Source: Caballeronia jiangsuensis
GTDB lineage: Bacteria; Pseudomonadota; Gammaproteobacteria; Burkholderiales; Burkholderiaceae
DNA: 64,000 nt
Direction of reading: 5' to 3'
Assembly (NCBI GenBank): GCA_000648925.1
Contig: JFHF01000002.1
Span: 186,001 to 250,000, forward strand
The position numbers and the translations under genes were made by a program. Positions 45,143-54,816 of the stretch are shown here, one piece after another (position 1 is the stretch's first letter; each line of letters opens with the position of its first letter). The notes under the pieces were generated by a model. The model was not told the DNA's origin. It searched no databases and saw only the letters and a program-made list of their open reading frames with translations.

Positions 45143-45318
45143 CAAGATTTAACGTGGCGAACGTAGATGAAGAATTCTTGTCGGCTAAGAAAGTGCTTGG
45201 CCAGATCAAGTTTCTTTCTCCGTCGCGTTCAGCCGGCGGCGGGTTCGTCGATCGCGAGCAGCTTCGGGCCAAGCCTGTCCCGCCATACCCCAATCCGGCT
45301 GCACGCCTTTGCGTAAAA

Positions 45319-46245
45319 TCAGATCACTTTCGACACGTCCGGCTCACGCTGCGTATGGATGTACGTTTCGAAGCGCCTCGTTTGCATATCAAACAATCCG
45401 ACGCGGTCGTCGTCCTGCGACACGAACGCGATGCCTCTCGTGTGATCGAACGACAAGGCGATTGCTCGCGCGGACATCGGGACGTGATCGATTTCTTCGA
45501 GGGTGGCCGGATCGACAAGCGATAGACTGCGCTCGCCGTAATTCGTGACTACGAGCATGTCGTCTTTCCATCGGTAGATGCGCGTGGGGTCGTCACGCGA
45601 AGCCGCTGAATAGCGCGTCTGCATCGTCTCGGTCTCGATCGCGGTCAGCGTCCTGCTCCAGCGGTTGCTGACGAACAACGTGCGCTCGTCGCTACTGAGA
45701 CAGTATCCTTCCGGTTTGTCCCCAGGATGGCAGGCCAAAGGGACTGCAACGGGATCCCAGGGCCGGATTTTTGTTACCGTATGCGAGAGCAGATTCATGC
45801 AATAGGCCGTCTGCCCGTCTCGAGTCAAGGCGAACAGATGACTCTTGATTCCACCGGATGGCACTGCGCGACGCGGCATCTCATCCGTCGCGGGGTTATC
45901 AAGCACGAGCAATGTCGCCCGCTCCTCGCTGAGCGCATACAGACGGTCCTTTTCGTCCATCTGTAGGCCGTGAATCCGATTGAAAGGCGAAAGATCGATC
46001 GTACGAGTCAAGCTTCCAGCCGCGATATCGATCTGCAGCAGCGAATGCCCACCCGCGCCGACATGGCCAGACGTCTCTACCCCGTAATGTCCGACCCACG
46101 CGTACCGGTTCGCGCCGTCGGTGACGAACTCGTGAGGGAACGACGGCAAAGCGACACTGTGAAGCCGCTTGCCCGATTCAATGTCATACCAGCTGATGCA
46201 ATGACTGCATTTTTCGACAAGCAGCAGCGTGTTCCGATCGCTCAC
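45319..46245 (-). CDS. YncE-like beta-propeller protein, copy 1
   Basis: This protein of about 308 residues is a cytochrome D1/YncE-type seven-bladed propeller without an evident signal peptide. Blades are marked by LLLVEKCSHCISWYDIESGK, FVTDGANRYAWVGHYG, LSSDERTLFVSNRWSRTLTA and LVVTNYGERSLSLVD. The start is GTG 46245, which overlaps the stop of the lactonase gene; an ATG further upstream lies wholly inside it. It is the last gene of the ABC/lactonase operon. A clear paralogue occurs at 57194-58141 in the partner operon, so the protein probably has a role tied to the same substrate, possibly a lactonase or epimerase-like activity. Confidence 0.75.
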   Translation of the reverse strand: MSDRNTLLLVEKCSHCISWYDIESGKRLHSVALPSFPHEFVTDGANRYAWVGHYGVETSGHVGAGGHSLLQIDIAAGSLTRTIDLSPFNRIHGLQMDEKDRLYALSEERATLLVLDNPATDEMPRRAVPSGGIKSHLFALTRDGQTAYCMNLLSHTVTKIRPWDPVAVPLACHPGDKPEGYCLSSDERTLFVSNRWSRTLTAIETETMQTRYSAASRDDPTRIYRWKDDMLVVTNYGERSLSLVDPATLEEIDHVPMSARAIALSFDHTRGIAFVSQDDDRVGLFDMQTRRFETYIHTQREPDVSKVI

Positions 46246-47186
46246 GTGGCGCCTCGTGTGTTCAGTCTGATTCGATAGAGAGAGCGGGATGCGCATATAT
46301 ACAGTTCCTTGCCATCTGGTCCCCCAAACGTCAGGTTCGCGACCTTTTCCGGCACGCCGATTCGCGCCAGTCGCGTGCCGTCGGGGTGAAACACCTGCAC
46401 ACTGTCGGCGCTGCTCGTGAAAATGCAGCCCTCACGGTCAACACGAAAGCCGTCGGCAAGACCTGGCTCGATCACGGCAAAAATGCGTGGATCGACAAGC
46501 TCGCGGTCATGGACGACATCAAAGGCGACGATATGGTGGTGACCGCCGCCATCCGTTCTGAGCGCTGCGGACGTGTCGGATACGTACAGGACGGATTCAT
46601 CCGGCGAGAACGCAAGTCCGTTCGGTTCTTCGACGAAATCGGTCGCGACTGTCAACGCGCCGGTGGCCGGGTCGTATCTGAAAACGTAGTTGTCGCCAAG
46701 CTCTGATTCAGCCGCATGCCCTTCCCGATTCGAAACGATTCCGTACGGCGGATCGCTGAACCAGATTGTGCCGTCACGCTTCACGATGATGTCGTTCGGA
46801 GAATTGAAGCGCTTGCCCTCGAACCGGTCGACAACAATTTCGTCTGCCGCGTCTTCGAGGTTCGGACCAAAGCGCGTGCGGACAATCGCGCGCTGCCCAT
46901 GTGAGCAATGCAGGATCGAACCGTCGCGTTCACGCGCATGACCGTTTGTGAACTCGACGTTCTCGCGCCATACAGTCATACCGTCACGCGCCGACCACCG
47001 TAGCATGCGGTTGTTGGGAATGTCGCTCCAGAGAACCGACGCATCTTCGTGAATCCAGACAGGACCTTCCCCCCAGATTGCCCCGGTGCATAGCCTTTCA
47101 AGGTTTGCCCGGACCGGGAAAAGTCCCTTCGCGCGCAGATCATAGATGACAATATCGGTTTCAATCGTATCGGTGCGGTCAGTCAT
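46242..47186 (-). CDS. SMP-30/gluconolactonase-family lactonase
   Basis: This 314-aa six-bladed propeller is of the SMP-30/gluconolactonase/LRE family. Metal-binding residues are recognisable: Glu in IWGEGPVWI, Asn in NSPNDIIV, Asn in EEPNGLAFSPDESVLYVSDT and the Asp of the final blade in LADGFRVD. It should open a sugar-derived lactone to the free acid. It lies five bases after the binding-protein gene, so lactone hydrolysis directly follows uptake. Confidence 0.85.
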   Translation of the reverse strand: MTDRTDTIETDIVIYDLRAKGLFPVRANLERLCTGAIWGEGPVWIHEDASVLWSDIPNNRMLRWSARDGMTVWRENVEFTNGHARERDGSILHCSHGQRAIVRTRFGPNLEDAADEIVVDRFEGKRFNSPNDIIVKRDGTIWFSDPPYGIVSNREGHAAESELGDNYVFRYDPATGALTVATDFVEEPNGLAFSPDESVLYVSDTSAALRTDGGGHHHIVAFDVVHDRELVDPRIFAVIEPGLADGFRVDREGCIFTSSADSVQVFHPDGTRLARIGVPEKVANLTFGGPDGKELYICASRSLYRIRLNTRGAT

Positions 47187-47191
47187 ACCTT

Positions 47192-48313
47192 TTATCTGCC
47201 CCAGATGCGGCGATACACATCGCGATAGTTATTGGCCGGATCGTAGATGTTGTTCGGGCCGACATCGGATGCGATGTTCTCCGGTGTCACCAGATGAACG
47301 GGTGTGCTGTATCCGCTTGGCGTGACACCGGAAAATGCCCGGTTCAACTCGTCAACTAATTGCCAGCCATGCAAAAGCAGCGGTTCTGGAATCGTGCCCG
47401 CCTGATAGCGGTCGCCGCGGATACGCTGATAGGCAGATTCGCTCCCATCTCCGGCAGACAGATTCACGGGCGGACCGGACGGCTTCCGACCCGCACTTGC
47501 TAGCGCCGGCCCCATGAAATCGAAGTACAGGTCGTTGATGCCGAGCGAGTAACTCCATCGGGTTCCAAATCGTTGCAATAGTGACGTGGACAACTGGGGA
47601 ATGCGCGTCGACGTTTCCGATAGCGGTGTGTCTTCAACCGAAAGCAGCGCACAACCTTTGCATTTCCGGATGACGTCCGCCATCGCTGTCGATTTAGCCA
47701 CGGCCACCTGGTACAGCGAGTCTGTGAATACCACGACGCCTGCCGTGCCGTTCGACTTCACGACGGCATAGTTCGCCGCGACAGTGGCGACCTGCAAGGG
47801 GTCCGTGCTGACGTTGGTGAATAGCCCGGTGGAGGGATCGGGTCCTGCTTTGGGGCCGGCATGCCATCCGACCACAGCGATCTTGAGGCTGCCGGCTTTG
47901 CGAATCACTGTCGCCTGCTCCGTCGGGTCGAATCCGCCGAGAATAATGCCGGAGGGATTGAGCGTCATGGCCTGGTTCATCGCAGCGGTACGGCCCGACA
48001 CGGACCCCTGCCCGTCTAGTACGCGCAGTTTCCAGCCAATCCCGCGTGCAGCTTCGGCAACGCCATCGCTGACGCCCAACACACCGCCGTTGCGCAGATC
48101 CGAGCCGACATAAACAATGGTCTTGTTAGCCTGTGCCTTTGGTCCGCCCGTCGGGCCGTCCCATGGCGGTGAAGGCTTGACCGCCGCAGCCACGACTGAC
48201 TGCGCCTTCGACATGAATTCGTCGGCTGCGCTCGCGTGGGTCGCAAGTAAAAAGAGTGCTGTCGCTACAGCAGCCAAAGCTGACCTATGCGGAATTCGGG
48301 GCAAACGCCTCAT
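47192..48313 (-). CDS. Sugar ABC transporter periplasmic binding protein
   Basis: This 373-aa protein has a Sec signal (ALAAVATALFLLATHASA) and a type I (ribose-like) binding fold: TIVYVGSDLRNGGVLGVSDG near residue 65, PSGIILGGFDPTEQA, and a second lobe with GTAGVVVFTDSLYQ. It has a longer N-terminal linker than RbsB and an unusual Cys pair, CKGC, near residue 225. It would deliver a sugar or sugar lactone to the adjacent permease. An AGGAGAC-like site precedes the ATG. Confidence 0.85.
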   Translation of the reverse strand: MRRLPRIPHRSALAAVATALFLLATHASAADEFMSKAQSVVAAAVKPSPPWDGPTGGPKAQANKTIVYVGSDLRNGGVLGVSDGVAEAARGIGWKLRVLDGQGSVSGRTAAMNQAMTLNPSGIILGGFDPTEQATVIRKAGSLKIAVVGWHAGPKAGPDPSTGLFTNVSTDPLQVATVAANYAVVKSNGTAGVVVFTDSLYQVAVAKSTAMADVIRKCKGCALLSVEDTPLSETSTRIPQLSTSLLQRFGTRWSYSLGINDLYFDFMGPALASAGRKPSGPPVNLSAGDGSESAYQRIRGDRYQAGTIPEPLLLHGWQLVDELNRAFSGVTPSGYSTPVHLVTPENIASDVGPNNIYDPANNYRDVYRRIWGR

Positions 48314-48365
48314 GGTATGTCTCCGTCGTCGGATTTGTATTGAAAGCCGCTTATGGGCTTAAGGC

Positions 48366-49382
48366 TTATCGGTTATGTTTTGACGCGCGTGACCGTCTGC
48401 GGCTGCCGTACCCTGCAATGCCGATCGCGATCAGAAGCGTCACGCCGTTAAAGAGCGGCTCGACAAAGAACGCGCCTCCGAGCTGCTGGATACCAGATAT
48501 ACCTACTGCCAGGACACCTACGCCGACAAGCGTGCCCCAAACATTCACGCGACCGGGGCGGATCGTTGTCGAGCCTAGAAACGCACCGACGAGGGCCGGT
48601 AGCAAAAATTCAAGGCCGACGCTTGCCTGCCCAATGCCGAGCTTCGCCGCGAGCACGACACCCGCGAACGCTGTCAGGAAACCCGACGCCATGAATGCTC
48701 CAATCACGTAGCGGCGCACGGGGATGCCATTGAGTTGCGCTGCACGAGGATTGGCCCCGATCGCATAGAGGAAGCGGCCCGCCGGCAGGTACTCGGTGAT
48801 GATCCAGAGCATGAGCGCAATCGCTACGACGTACCAGGTCGATACGGGCAGACCCAGGAGTTGCGCGCTGTTGATCAGATAAAACGAATCAGGAAGCATG
48901 CCGATTACCTGACGTCCACCCGTGTGCCACAGAGCAATTGCGTAGACGATCGTGCCACTGCCGAGCGTCGCGATGAACGAGTCGATCTTCGCCATCTCGA
49001 CCAACAGACCATTGAGGAAACCGAACGCGAGTCCAAGCAGCAATACGATCGCGACGGCAACTGGCCATGAAAGCCCAAAGCGGGTCTGCAGCGTGATTGT
49101 CAGTACGTGCCAAAGGACGATCCCGTATCCGACAGTCAGATCGATCTTGTTCGTGAGCATCGGAATCATTGCAGCCAATGCCAGCAGCGCGATGATTGCC
49201 TTGTCAGAAAGAATCGAATTGAGGTTCATCCGCGTCGGAAATGTTTCCGGCAACGCGATCGAGAACAACGCGATGAGCATCAACAGGAGAATCGGCATGC
49301 CGTACACCGGGATAACACGCGAAAGGCCATGAGAAATGGCGCGCGATGAGGGCTGGCCTTCTGTTTGTACGACTGATCTCAC
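48366..49382 (-). CDS. Sugar ABC transporter permease (RbsC type)
   Basis: This 338-aa BPD_transp_2-family permease has about eight to ten helices. Landmarks are MLTNKIDLTVGYGIVL, GFLNGLLVEMAKIDSFIATL, IGANPRAAQLNGIPVRRYVI (the contact with the ATPase) and AFLGSTTIRPGRVNVWGTLV. A GTG at 49382 is preferred because GAGGAA lies seven bases ahead of it; a TTG at 49397 would add five residues. It lies between the ATPase and the binding-protein genes in the usual operon order. Confidence 0.85.
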   Translation of the reverse strand: MRSVVQTEGQPSSRAISHGLSRVIPVYGMPILLLMLIALFSIALPETFPTRMNLNSILSDKAIIALLALAAMIPMLTNKIDLTVGYGIVLWHVLTITLQTRFGLSWPVAVAIVLLLGLAFGFLNGLLVEMAKIDSFIATLGSGTIVYAIALWHTGGRQVIGMLPDSFYLINSAQLLGLPVSTWYVVAIALMLWIITEYLPAGRFLYAIGANPRAAQLNGIPVRRYVIGAFMASGFLTAFAGVVLAAKLGIGQASVGLEFLLPALVGAFLGSTTIRPGRVNVWGTLVGVGVLAVGISGIQQLGGAFFVEPLFNGVTLLIAIGIAGYGSRRRSRASKHNR

Positions 49383-49412
49383 TTTCTTATTCCTCAATGT
49401 TTGCGAAACCCG

Positions 49413-50927
49413 TTACGCCGTAATGCATTCGCTTGCAGACGCCCGTTGCAGCAAGGTCTGGATGGTGAGCGATTCACGCTCGACGCAGTCGATGACACGT
49501 CCTCGATTGAAGATGAGCGCCCTATGCGCGATGTTGGCGACTTCCTCGAAGTCGGTCGAGATGAGCAGCACCGCGAGTCCACGTTCGAGCGCCCTGTTCA
49601 CAAGCGCATAGATATCCGCCCGGGCGCCCACGTCAACGCCCGCGGTCGGTTCCTCGAGTATCAGGAGGCGTTTGGCGATCTGAAGCCATCTGGCGATGAC
49701 GACCTTCTGCTGGTTACCGCCGCTCAGGTTTTCGACCGCCTCCGTGGGATCGTTGGGACGTACGCCGAACTGTGTGGTCAATGCGAGCGCCTCGCCATAC
49801 TCGGTCCGTCCACTTTTGAGCCGAAGAATGCCGCGGCCCGTTGCACGAGGATTCAGAAACATGTTTTCGCGCACGGACATGGACATCGCCAGCGACTCTC
49901 CAGTCCGATCGCCAGCCACGAAGCCGATGCCGTGCGCCATCGCTTCCCTTGACGTGCGCACGCGAAGCGGTGTTCCACCCAACTGGATTTCGCCCCCTTC
50001 CGTGGGCACCTGTCCGAAAAGGGCTCGCCCGACAGCATCCTGCCCGGCTCCCCGCAATCCAGCGAGCGCCAGGAGTTCGCCGGCGCCGAGCTTGAAGGAC
50101 ACAGGCCCTACTCCTTCGAACATTGCCTCCCGGAGTTCGAGTGCAACAGGCTTGCCCGCACTGATCGACGATATGTGAACCGGCAGGGGCTTGCGGCCCA
50201 CGATCATGCGGACCAGATCTTCCGGATCGGTTTCGTCGATGCGTTTCTGCCCCACCAGACGCCCATCACGCATGACCGCGACCCGGTCGGCGATACGGAA
50301 TATTTCGTCGAGTCGATGGGAGACGTAGATCATCCCGACGCCGCGCTTACGCAGCGAGTCGAGCACAACGAAGAGACGCTCGACATCGTCTTGTGGGAGA
50401 CTGGCGGTCGGTTCATCGAGCACGATCAGTTTCGCGTCCGTAGCCAGCGCGCGCGCAATGGCCAGTAACGACTTCTCGGTTCGTGACAGCTCGCAAACGG
50501 GCACATCGGGATCAATGCCGCTGTCGACCAGCGCGAGTGTTTCGACCGCACGGCGACGTACCGCCCGCCAGTCGATGAGACCCGCGCACCTTGCGAAGCC
50601 GCAGCCGAATGCCACGTTTTCCGCGGCAGTCATCCAGTCGATCAGACCGAGGTCCTGATGGATAAAGGCAATGGATTTGGACGACGCGCCACCGACGACT
50701 GGCGTCCCACGAAACTCTATCGATCCCGAATCGAGCGGATAGACACCGGCGAGAAGCTTGATCAGTGTCGATTTACCCGCCCCGTTCTCGCCAAGCAAGG
50801 CGAGCACAGAACCTGACTCGACGTCCAGACTCACGTCATCGACGGCAACCGTGCCACCGAAACGCTTTCTCACGTTTTTTAAAGAGAGTAAGGGCGACAC
50901 GATTGTCTCCGGAGGGTTTGCTGTCAC
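49413..50927 (-). CDS. Sugar ABC transporter ATP-binding protein with two domains
   Basis: This 504-aa RbsA/XylG-type protein has two nucleotide-binding domains. The first has Walker A GENGAGKSTLIKLL, signature ELSRTEKSLLAIA (not the canonical LSGGQ) and Walker B LIVLDEPTASL. The second has a degenerate Walker A (LAGLRGAGQDAVGRALFG), signature NLSGGNQQKVVIARWL and Walker B LLILEEPTAGVDVG. Degeneracy in the second Walker A is normal for this family. It is the first gene of the uptake operon. Confidence 0.88.
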   Translation of the reverse strand: MTANPPETIVSPLLSLKNVRKRFGGTVAVDDVSLDVESGSVLALLGENGAGKSTLIKLLAGVYPLDSGSIEFRGTPVVGGASSKSIAFIHQDLGLIDWMTAAENVAFGCGFARCAGLIDWRAVRRRAVETLALVDSGIDPDVPVCELSRTEKSLLAIARALATDAKLIVLDEPTASLPQDDVERLFVVLDSLRKRGVGMIYVSHRLDEIFRIADRVAVMRDGRLVGQKRIDETDPEDLVRMIVGRKPLPVHISSISAGKPVALELREAMFEGVGPVSFKLGAGELLALAGLRGAGQDAVGRALFGQVPTEGGEIQLGGTPLRVRTSREAMAHGIGFVAGDRTGESLAMSMSVRENMFLNPRATGRGILRLKSGRTEYGEALALTTQFGVRPNDPTEAVENLSGGNQQKVVIARWLQIAKRLLILEEPTAGVDVGARADIYALVNRALERGLAVLLISTDFEEVANIAHRALIFNRGRVIDCVERESLTIQTLLQRASASECITA

Positions 50928-51432
50928 CGATGCAGCACATAAACTAGCTGACGCGCTTCATGTGCCTTCTATGTGCTGTCTGGATTGCATCGCCTGTGAC
51001 TCGCCGATACACAGCCATCACGTATGTATCGATACGTTTCGAGAAACAGTAGTCGGTGATCAGATTGAACTGGTGATATATGGGCTGTTTCACCGTTCCC
51101 TGCTTGTTATCGAAGTATTGAATTTTTCGCAAGTGTGGACGCAAGACGGTTGCTGCACTAATCAAAAGATTTCAATAAACGATAACCTGCCGTTATACGA
51201 ACGAGACGAATGAAAAGTTCTTTAAAAAATGAAACGATTATCCAGGTGAGTAGATATCCATAACATTGGTTTGCAAATCGCAACCAATAAAGGAATGGAA
51301 TCTCTCAGCCAGATTTCGTCCCGAGCGTACATTGCGCAAAGGCGGGATAGCGCTCCTGATCTCTAGGGCGGCTCACGTGACACATCAGATTCTGGCAATA
51401 CACGACTACGAAGGTTGCGCGACGGGCGTCCG
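50928..51432. promoter_or_regulatory. AT-rich gap before the sugar uptake operon
   Basis: These 505 bases lie between the start of the uptake operon and the end of the LysR gene, both on the minus strand. No gene is supported. The stretch from about 51040 to 51300 is AT-rich and should contain the uptake-operon promoter. A 15-base dyad, ATAAC-CTGCC-GTTAT, lies at 51182-51196 and may be an operator, but it is short. Confidence 0.4.
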
Positions 51433-52365
51433 CTACGCCTCGCTATGGAACAACTCCAGGAAATGCTTGGCGGGCGCACTCAACGGCCTGTCGCGACGCA
51501 CCAGGCTGCCATAGGACGGAAGTTTGTGGCCGAATGCATAACCGATAGTAGCCACGAGCCCGTGCTCCGCATTGCGTTGCGCCACCGCCGCCGGAATAAC
51601 GCCGAGCATCTGGGATCGCGCGACAAGACTCATCGTCGTCAATATTGAGCCCGTTTCAATCAGGCCGCGCGGCAACGGCCGGTGGTGCTCCTGAAATTCG
51701 CGCTCAACGACTTCGCGCGCGGGACTGCCTGCAGGCTGGAGGATCCATGGGTAGGAAGTCAGCGTCGTGAATTCAACACGGTGCGCCTGGGCAAGGGGAT
51801 GGTCGCAGCCAGCGACGATCGCAAGGGTTTCATCATCGACAGACCGGAAAAGACATTCACTGCCTTCGCCGGCATCGCGACCTATCACTACCTCAAGCAC
51901 GCCCTCGTTCAGTTGAGGCATAAGCCGGTCATTGGTATCGACCGCAATTTCGATAGCCAGGAGGGGAAAGCGCAACTTCAACTGAACCAGCGCCTCGGTC
52001 AGCCGGCCGGGCGTCGCCGCCATGATGCTGCCGATAGCGAGCCGCCCCGCGCTGCCGAGTCGCAGTTCCGCCAGTTCACGATTGAGCGCTTCCATGCTGC
52101 CGCGTATTCCGTGGAAATACCCCAGTACCCGCTCGCCCGCCGGATTGAGTCGCAAGCCCCGTCCCGCACGCTCGAAAAGCGGTTGTCCCAATGCGCTCTC
52201 CAGTTCGTGCAGCATCTTCGTTGCTGCGGGTTGTGTCAGCCCCAGTTGCCCTGCGGCACCACGCAATGTGGAGCATTCCTCGACCGCAAGCAGCAGTGCG
52301 ATCTGGCGCATGCGCAACCGGTTCAGCAGTTGCGGCGTGGTGTCCAGTCTGTCGATCGACCCCAT
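51433..52365 (-). CDS. LysR-family regulator between the two sugar operons
   Basis: This 310-aa LysR-type protein has a winged helix-turn-helix (RQIALLLAVEECSTLRGAAG, LGLTQPAATKMLHELESALG) and a periplasmic-binding-like effector domain. It resembles the GbpR/galactose-binding-protein-regulator group of sugar-responsive LysR proteins (RLAIGSIMAATPGRLTEAL). It is divergent from the pdxA-like operon and on the same strand as the uptake operon, so it probably controls both. It shares clear similarity with the second LysR at 59424. Confidence 0.85.
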   Translation of the reverse strand: MGSIDRLDTTPQLLNRLRMRQIALLLAVEECSTLRGAAGQLGLTQPAATKMLHELESALGQPLFERAGRGLRLNPAGERVLGYFHGIRGSMEALNRELAELRLGSAGRLAIGSIMAATPGRLTEALVQLKLRFPLLAIEIAVDTNDRLMPQLNEGVLEVVIGRDAGEGSECLFRSVDDETLAIVAGCDHPLAQAHRVEFTTLTSYPWILQPAGSPAREVVEREFQEHHRPLPRGLIETGSILTTMSLVARSQMLGVIPAAVAQRNAEHGLVATIGYAFGHKLPSYGSLVRRDRPLSAPAKHFLELFHSEA

Positions 52366-52452
52366 TCTGATTACCTGAAGTTATCAATGGATCAGCAGTT
52401 TTCAATTTACGGGGTCAAGGCGTCTACCTAGTATGAACCCTGAATCACATTG

Positions 52453-52467
52453 GGCCGCCTCGCGGCC
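52453..52467 (+). promoter_or_regulatory. Perfect GC hairpin just ahead of the ribosome site
   Basis: GGCCGC-CTC-GCGGCC forms a six-base-pair GC stem ending five bases before the GAGGAG ribosome site of the short ORF at 52486. It could modulate translation initiation, or be part of the LysR-controlled leader. Confidence 0.35.
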
Positions 52468-52485
52468 ACCACGAGGAGACGCACC

Positions 52486-52545
52486 ATGCGAATCGAACAT
52501 CTGACCGTGTTATCGCGGCCCGTCATGGCGGGAGACACGGCATGA
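52486..52545 (+). CDS. Short upstream ORF coupled to the PdxA-like gene
   Basis: A GAGGAG ribosome site at normal distance opens a 19-codon frame ([19 protein letters not shown]) whose stop overlaps the start of the next gene (ATGA at 52542-52545). The PdxA-like gene has no strong site of its own, so translational coupling to this leader is likely. The start resembles the N-terminus of an enolase-superfamily protein, so it may instead be the stub of a deleted gene. Confidence 0.45.
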   Translation: MRIEHLTVLSRPVMAGDTA

Positions 52546-53645
52546 CCGCCACAACCGACCTGCCAGTCGTTGCATTGACGCTCGGCGATCCGGCGGGCAT
52601 TGGCCCCGAACTGATTGCGAAGCTGCTCGCGCGATCCGATGCAACTGCCCACGCAAACATCGTGCTGATCGGCGACCGCTGGCTTTGGGAAGATGGGCAA
52701 CGCATTGCACGCGTGCGCGTGGATGTCGAGCCGCTGGATTCGTTCGCCGAGGTCCGTTCGCGTACATCGACAGACTTGCCGGCCTTCCTTGCTGTCGACA
52801 CCGTCATGCCGGTCAGGGTCGTGAGTGGTGAAGCCCGCGCTGCGGGTGGGCGTTCAGTGCTGCACGTCCTCGATTTGTGCATGGATGCCACGCTGGCCGG
52901 CCACGTCGATGCGATCTGCTTCGCGCCGCTCAACAAGCACGCGATGAAGCTCGGCGGCCTCGAACACGAAGACGAGCTGCATCATTTCGCCGAGTATCTC
53001 GGCGTGACCGACTATTTCTGTGAGTTCAATACACTCGGCAATCTTTGGACCGCACGCATCTCATCGCATATCCCCCTGAAAGATGCAGCGAACTATGTGA
53101 CTGTCGAGCGCATCACGCAGGCCGCAGAGCTGATGTACCGATCCCTGCGAGCGAACGATATCAGTGAGCCGAAGATTGCGATCGCAGCATTCAATCCGCA
53201 CGGCGGCGACGGCGGCGTGTGCGGCCGCGAGGAAGTTGACGTCATCGTTCCTGCGACACGGGCGCTTCAGGCGCGCGACTGGCCGACCGATACGCCCTTC
53301 CACGGTCCCTTTCCGGCCGACACGATTTTCTTGAAGGCGCAGGCTGGCGCGTATCACGCGATCGTCACGATGTACCACGACCAGGGACAGATTGCGATCA
53401 AGCTGCTGGGCTTTTCGCGCGGCGTCACGGTTCAGGGTGGCCTGCCAGTGCCGATTACCACGCCTGCGCACGGCACCGCCTACGACATCGCCGGCCGCGG
53501 TTGCGCCGATGTGGGCGCGACCTGGCAGGCATTTCAGATCGCCTGTCGCATGGGCGCTGCATACCGGCGTGACCTCATTGAGCTGGCCGATCCGCGCGGT
53601 CCCAAATTCTCTGACCATCAAGAATCAACGGAGACATCCGAATGA
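52542..53645 (+). CDS. PdxA-family 4-hydroxythreonine-phosphate dehydrogenase-like protein
   Basis: This 367-aa protein is of the PdxA fold. It has the opening [18 protein letters not shown], substrate-site residues in [17 protein letters not shown], the metal-binding His in [16 protein letters not shown] and the later [13 protein letters not shown]. In the house-keeping gene the same segments form the vitamin B6 enzyme. Here the sugar-operon context points to the PdxA2 subgroup, which oxidises 4-phospho-sugar acids such as erythronate or threonate phosphates. The DUF1537 kinase that normally makes those substrates is absent from the window, so the substrate is open. Stop overlaps the next start. 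Confidence 0.83.
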   Translation: MTATTDLPVVALTLGDPAGIGPELIAKLLARSDATAHANIVLIGDRWLWEDGQRIARVRVDVEPLDSFAEVRSRTSTDLPAFLAVDTVMPVRVVSGEARAAGGRSVLHVLDLCMDATLAGHVDAICFAPLNKHAMKLGGLEHEDELHHFAEYLGVTDYFCEFNTLGNLWTARISSHIPLKDAANYVTVERITQAAELMYRSLRANDISEPKIAIAAFNPHGGDGGVCGREEVDVIVPATRALQARDWPTDTPFHGPFPADTIFLKAQAGAYHAIVTMYHDQGQIAIKLLGFSRGVTVQGGLPVPITTPAHGTAYDIAGRGCADVGATWQAFQIACRMGAAYRRDLIELADPRGPKFSDHQESTETSE

Positions 53646-54814
53646 AAATCAAGTCCGTGCGTGCCCGTGTCTATGAGTGGAAAGGCAAGACGGTGCCGCC
53701 ACAGGGCAACTTCTGCTCCAACGCGATGGACCTCCTGTACGCACCGCAGGAAACGATGAGCACTTTTCGCTTCCATGCGTGGACAGTCGTCGAGGTGGAG
53801 ACTGACGATGGCATCGTCGGTCTCGGCAACGTCGCGCTCGCACCACACGTCGCCAAGTCCATCATCGACCAGTATCTCGCACCGCTTGTGATCGGTCAGG
53901 ACCCTTGGGACTACGAATACCTCAACCAGCGCATGTATCGCGCGACTCACGCGTGGGGCCGCAAGGGCATCGGCATGGCTGCGATCTCCGCGGTGGACAT
54001 CGCTATCTGGGACATTCTCGGCAAGAGCGTGGGCAAGCCGGTCTTCAAGCTGCTCGGCGGCCGCACGAAGGAAAAGATCCCGTGCTACTACTCGAAACTC
54101 TATCGCACTGGACTGAATGAAATGCAGGCCGAGGCGCAGAAATTCCTCGACCAGGGGTTCCGCGCGTTCAAGATGCGCTTCGGGTACGGCCCGGCGCACG
54201 GGCAGCAGGGTGTCGTCGAGAACCTGAAGTCGGTCGCCGCGATTCGGGAAGTCATCGGCTACGACAACGACCTGATGCTCGAATGCTACATGGGCTGGAA
54301 CCTCGAATACGCGAAGCGCATCCTGCCGAAACTGGAGATGTTTCAGCCGCGCTGGCTCGAGGAGCCCGTGATTGCCGATGACCTCGAAGGCTACGCCGAA
54401 CTGAACCGGCTGACGAGCATCCCGATCTCGGGCGGCGAGCACGAGTTCTCGCTCTACGGCTTCAAGCAGCTTCTGGATCGCAAGGCGGTATCGGTCGTTC
54501 AGTACGACACGAACCGCGTCGGTGGCATCACGATGGCGCACAAGATCAACGCGCTGTGCGAGGCGTACAGCGTTCCCGTGATCCCGCACGCGGGCCAGAT
54601 GCACAACTATCACCTGACGATGAGCACGCTCGCATCGCCGATGAGCGAGTACTTCCCGATGTTCGACGTCGAGGTCGGCAACGAGTTGTTCTACTACATC
54701 TTCGACGGCGAGCCGGTCGCGGAGAACGGCTTCGTGCAGTTGCGCGACGACGCGCCCGGCCTCGGCCTCACGCTGAAATCCGAGTTTCTCGACCAGTTCG
54801 AAATCGTGGAGTGA
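53642..54814 (+). CDS. Enolase-superfamily sugar-acid dehydratase (rhamnonate dehydratase-like)
   Basis: This 390-aa mandelate racemase/muconate lactonising enzyme has a capping domain ([17 protein letters not shown]) and a barrel. Metal and catalytic segments include KMRFGYGP (catalytic-base region), [26 protein letters not shown] and [12 protein letters not shown]. The layout resembles L-rhamnonate dehydratase and related acid-sugar dehydratases that yield 2-keto-3-deoxy acids. The ligand normally Asp in the first metal position appears as Glu in LECYM. It sits between pdxA-like and lyase genes with ATGA overlap and a two-base gap. Confidence 0.83.
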   Translation: MKIKSVRARVYEWKGKTVPPQGNFCSNAMDLLYAPQETMSTFRFHAWTVVEVETDDGIVGLGNVALAPHVAKSIIDQYLAPLVIGQDPWDYEYLNQRMYRATHAWGRKGIGMAAISAVDIAIWDILGKSVGKPVFKLLGGRTKEKIPCYYSKLYRTGLNEMQAEAQKFLDQGFRAFKMRFGYGPAHGQQGVVENLKSVAAIREVIGYDNDLMLECYMGWNLEYAKRILPKLEMFQPRWLEEPVIADDLEGYAELNRLTSIPISGGEHEFSLYGFKQLLDRKAVSVVQYDTNRVGGITMAHKINALCEAYSVPVIPHAGQMHNYHLTMSTLASPMSEYFPMFDVEVGNELFYYIFDGEPVAENGFVQLRDDAPGLGLTLKSEFLDQFEIVE

Positions 54815-54816
54815 TC

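Noticed and set aside
45154..45318. Short frames on both strands between the GC-poor MFS gene and propeller copy 1
   Set aside because: Protein-like in places but no ribosome site, domain or family match; possibly old debris but not supportable.
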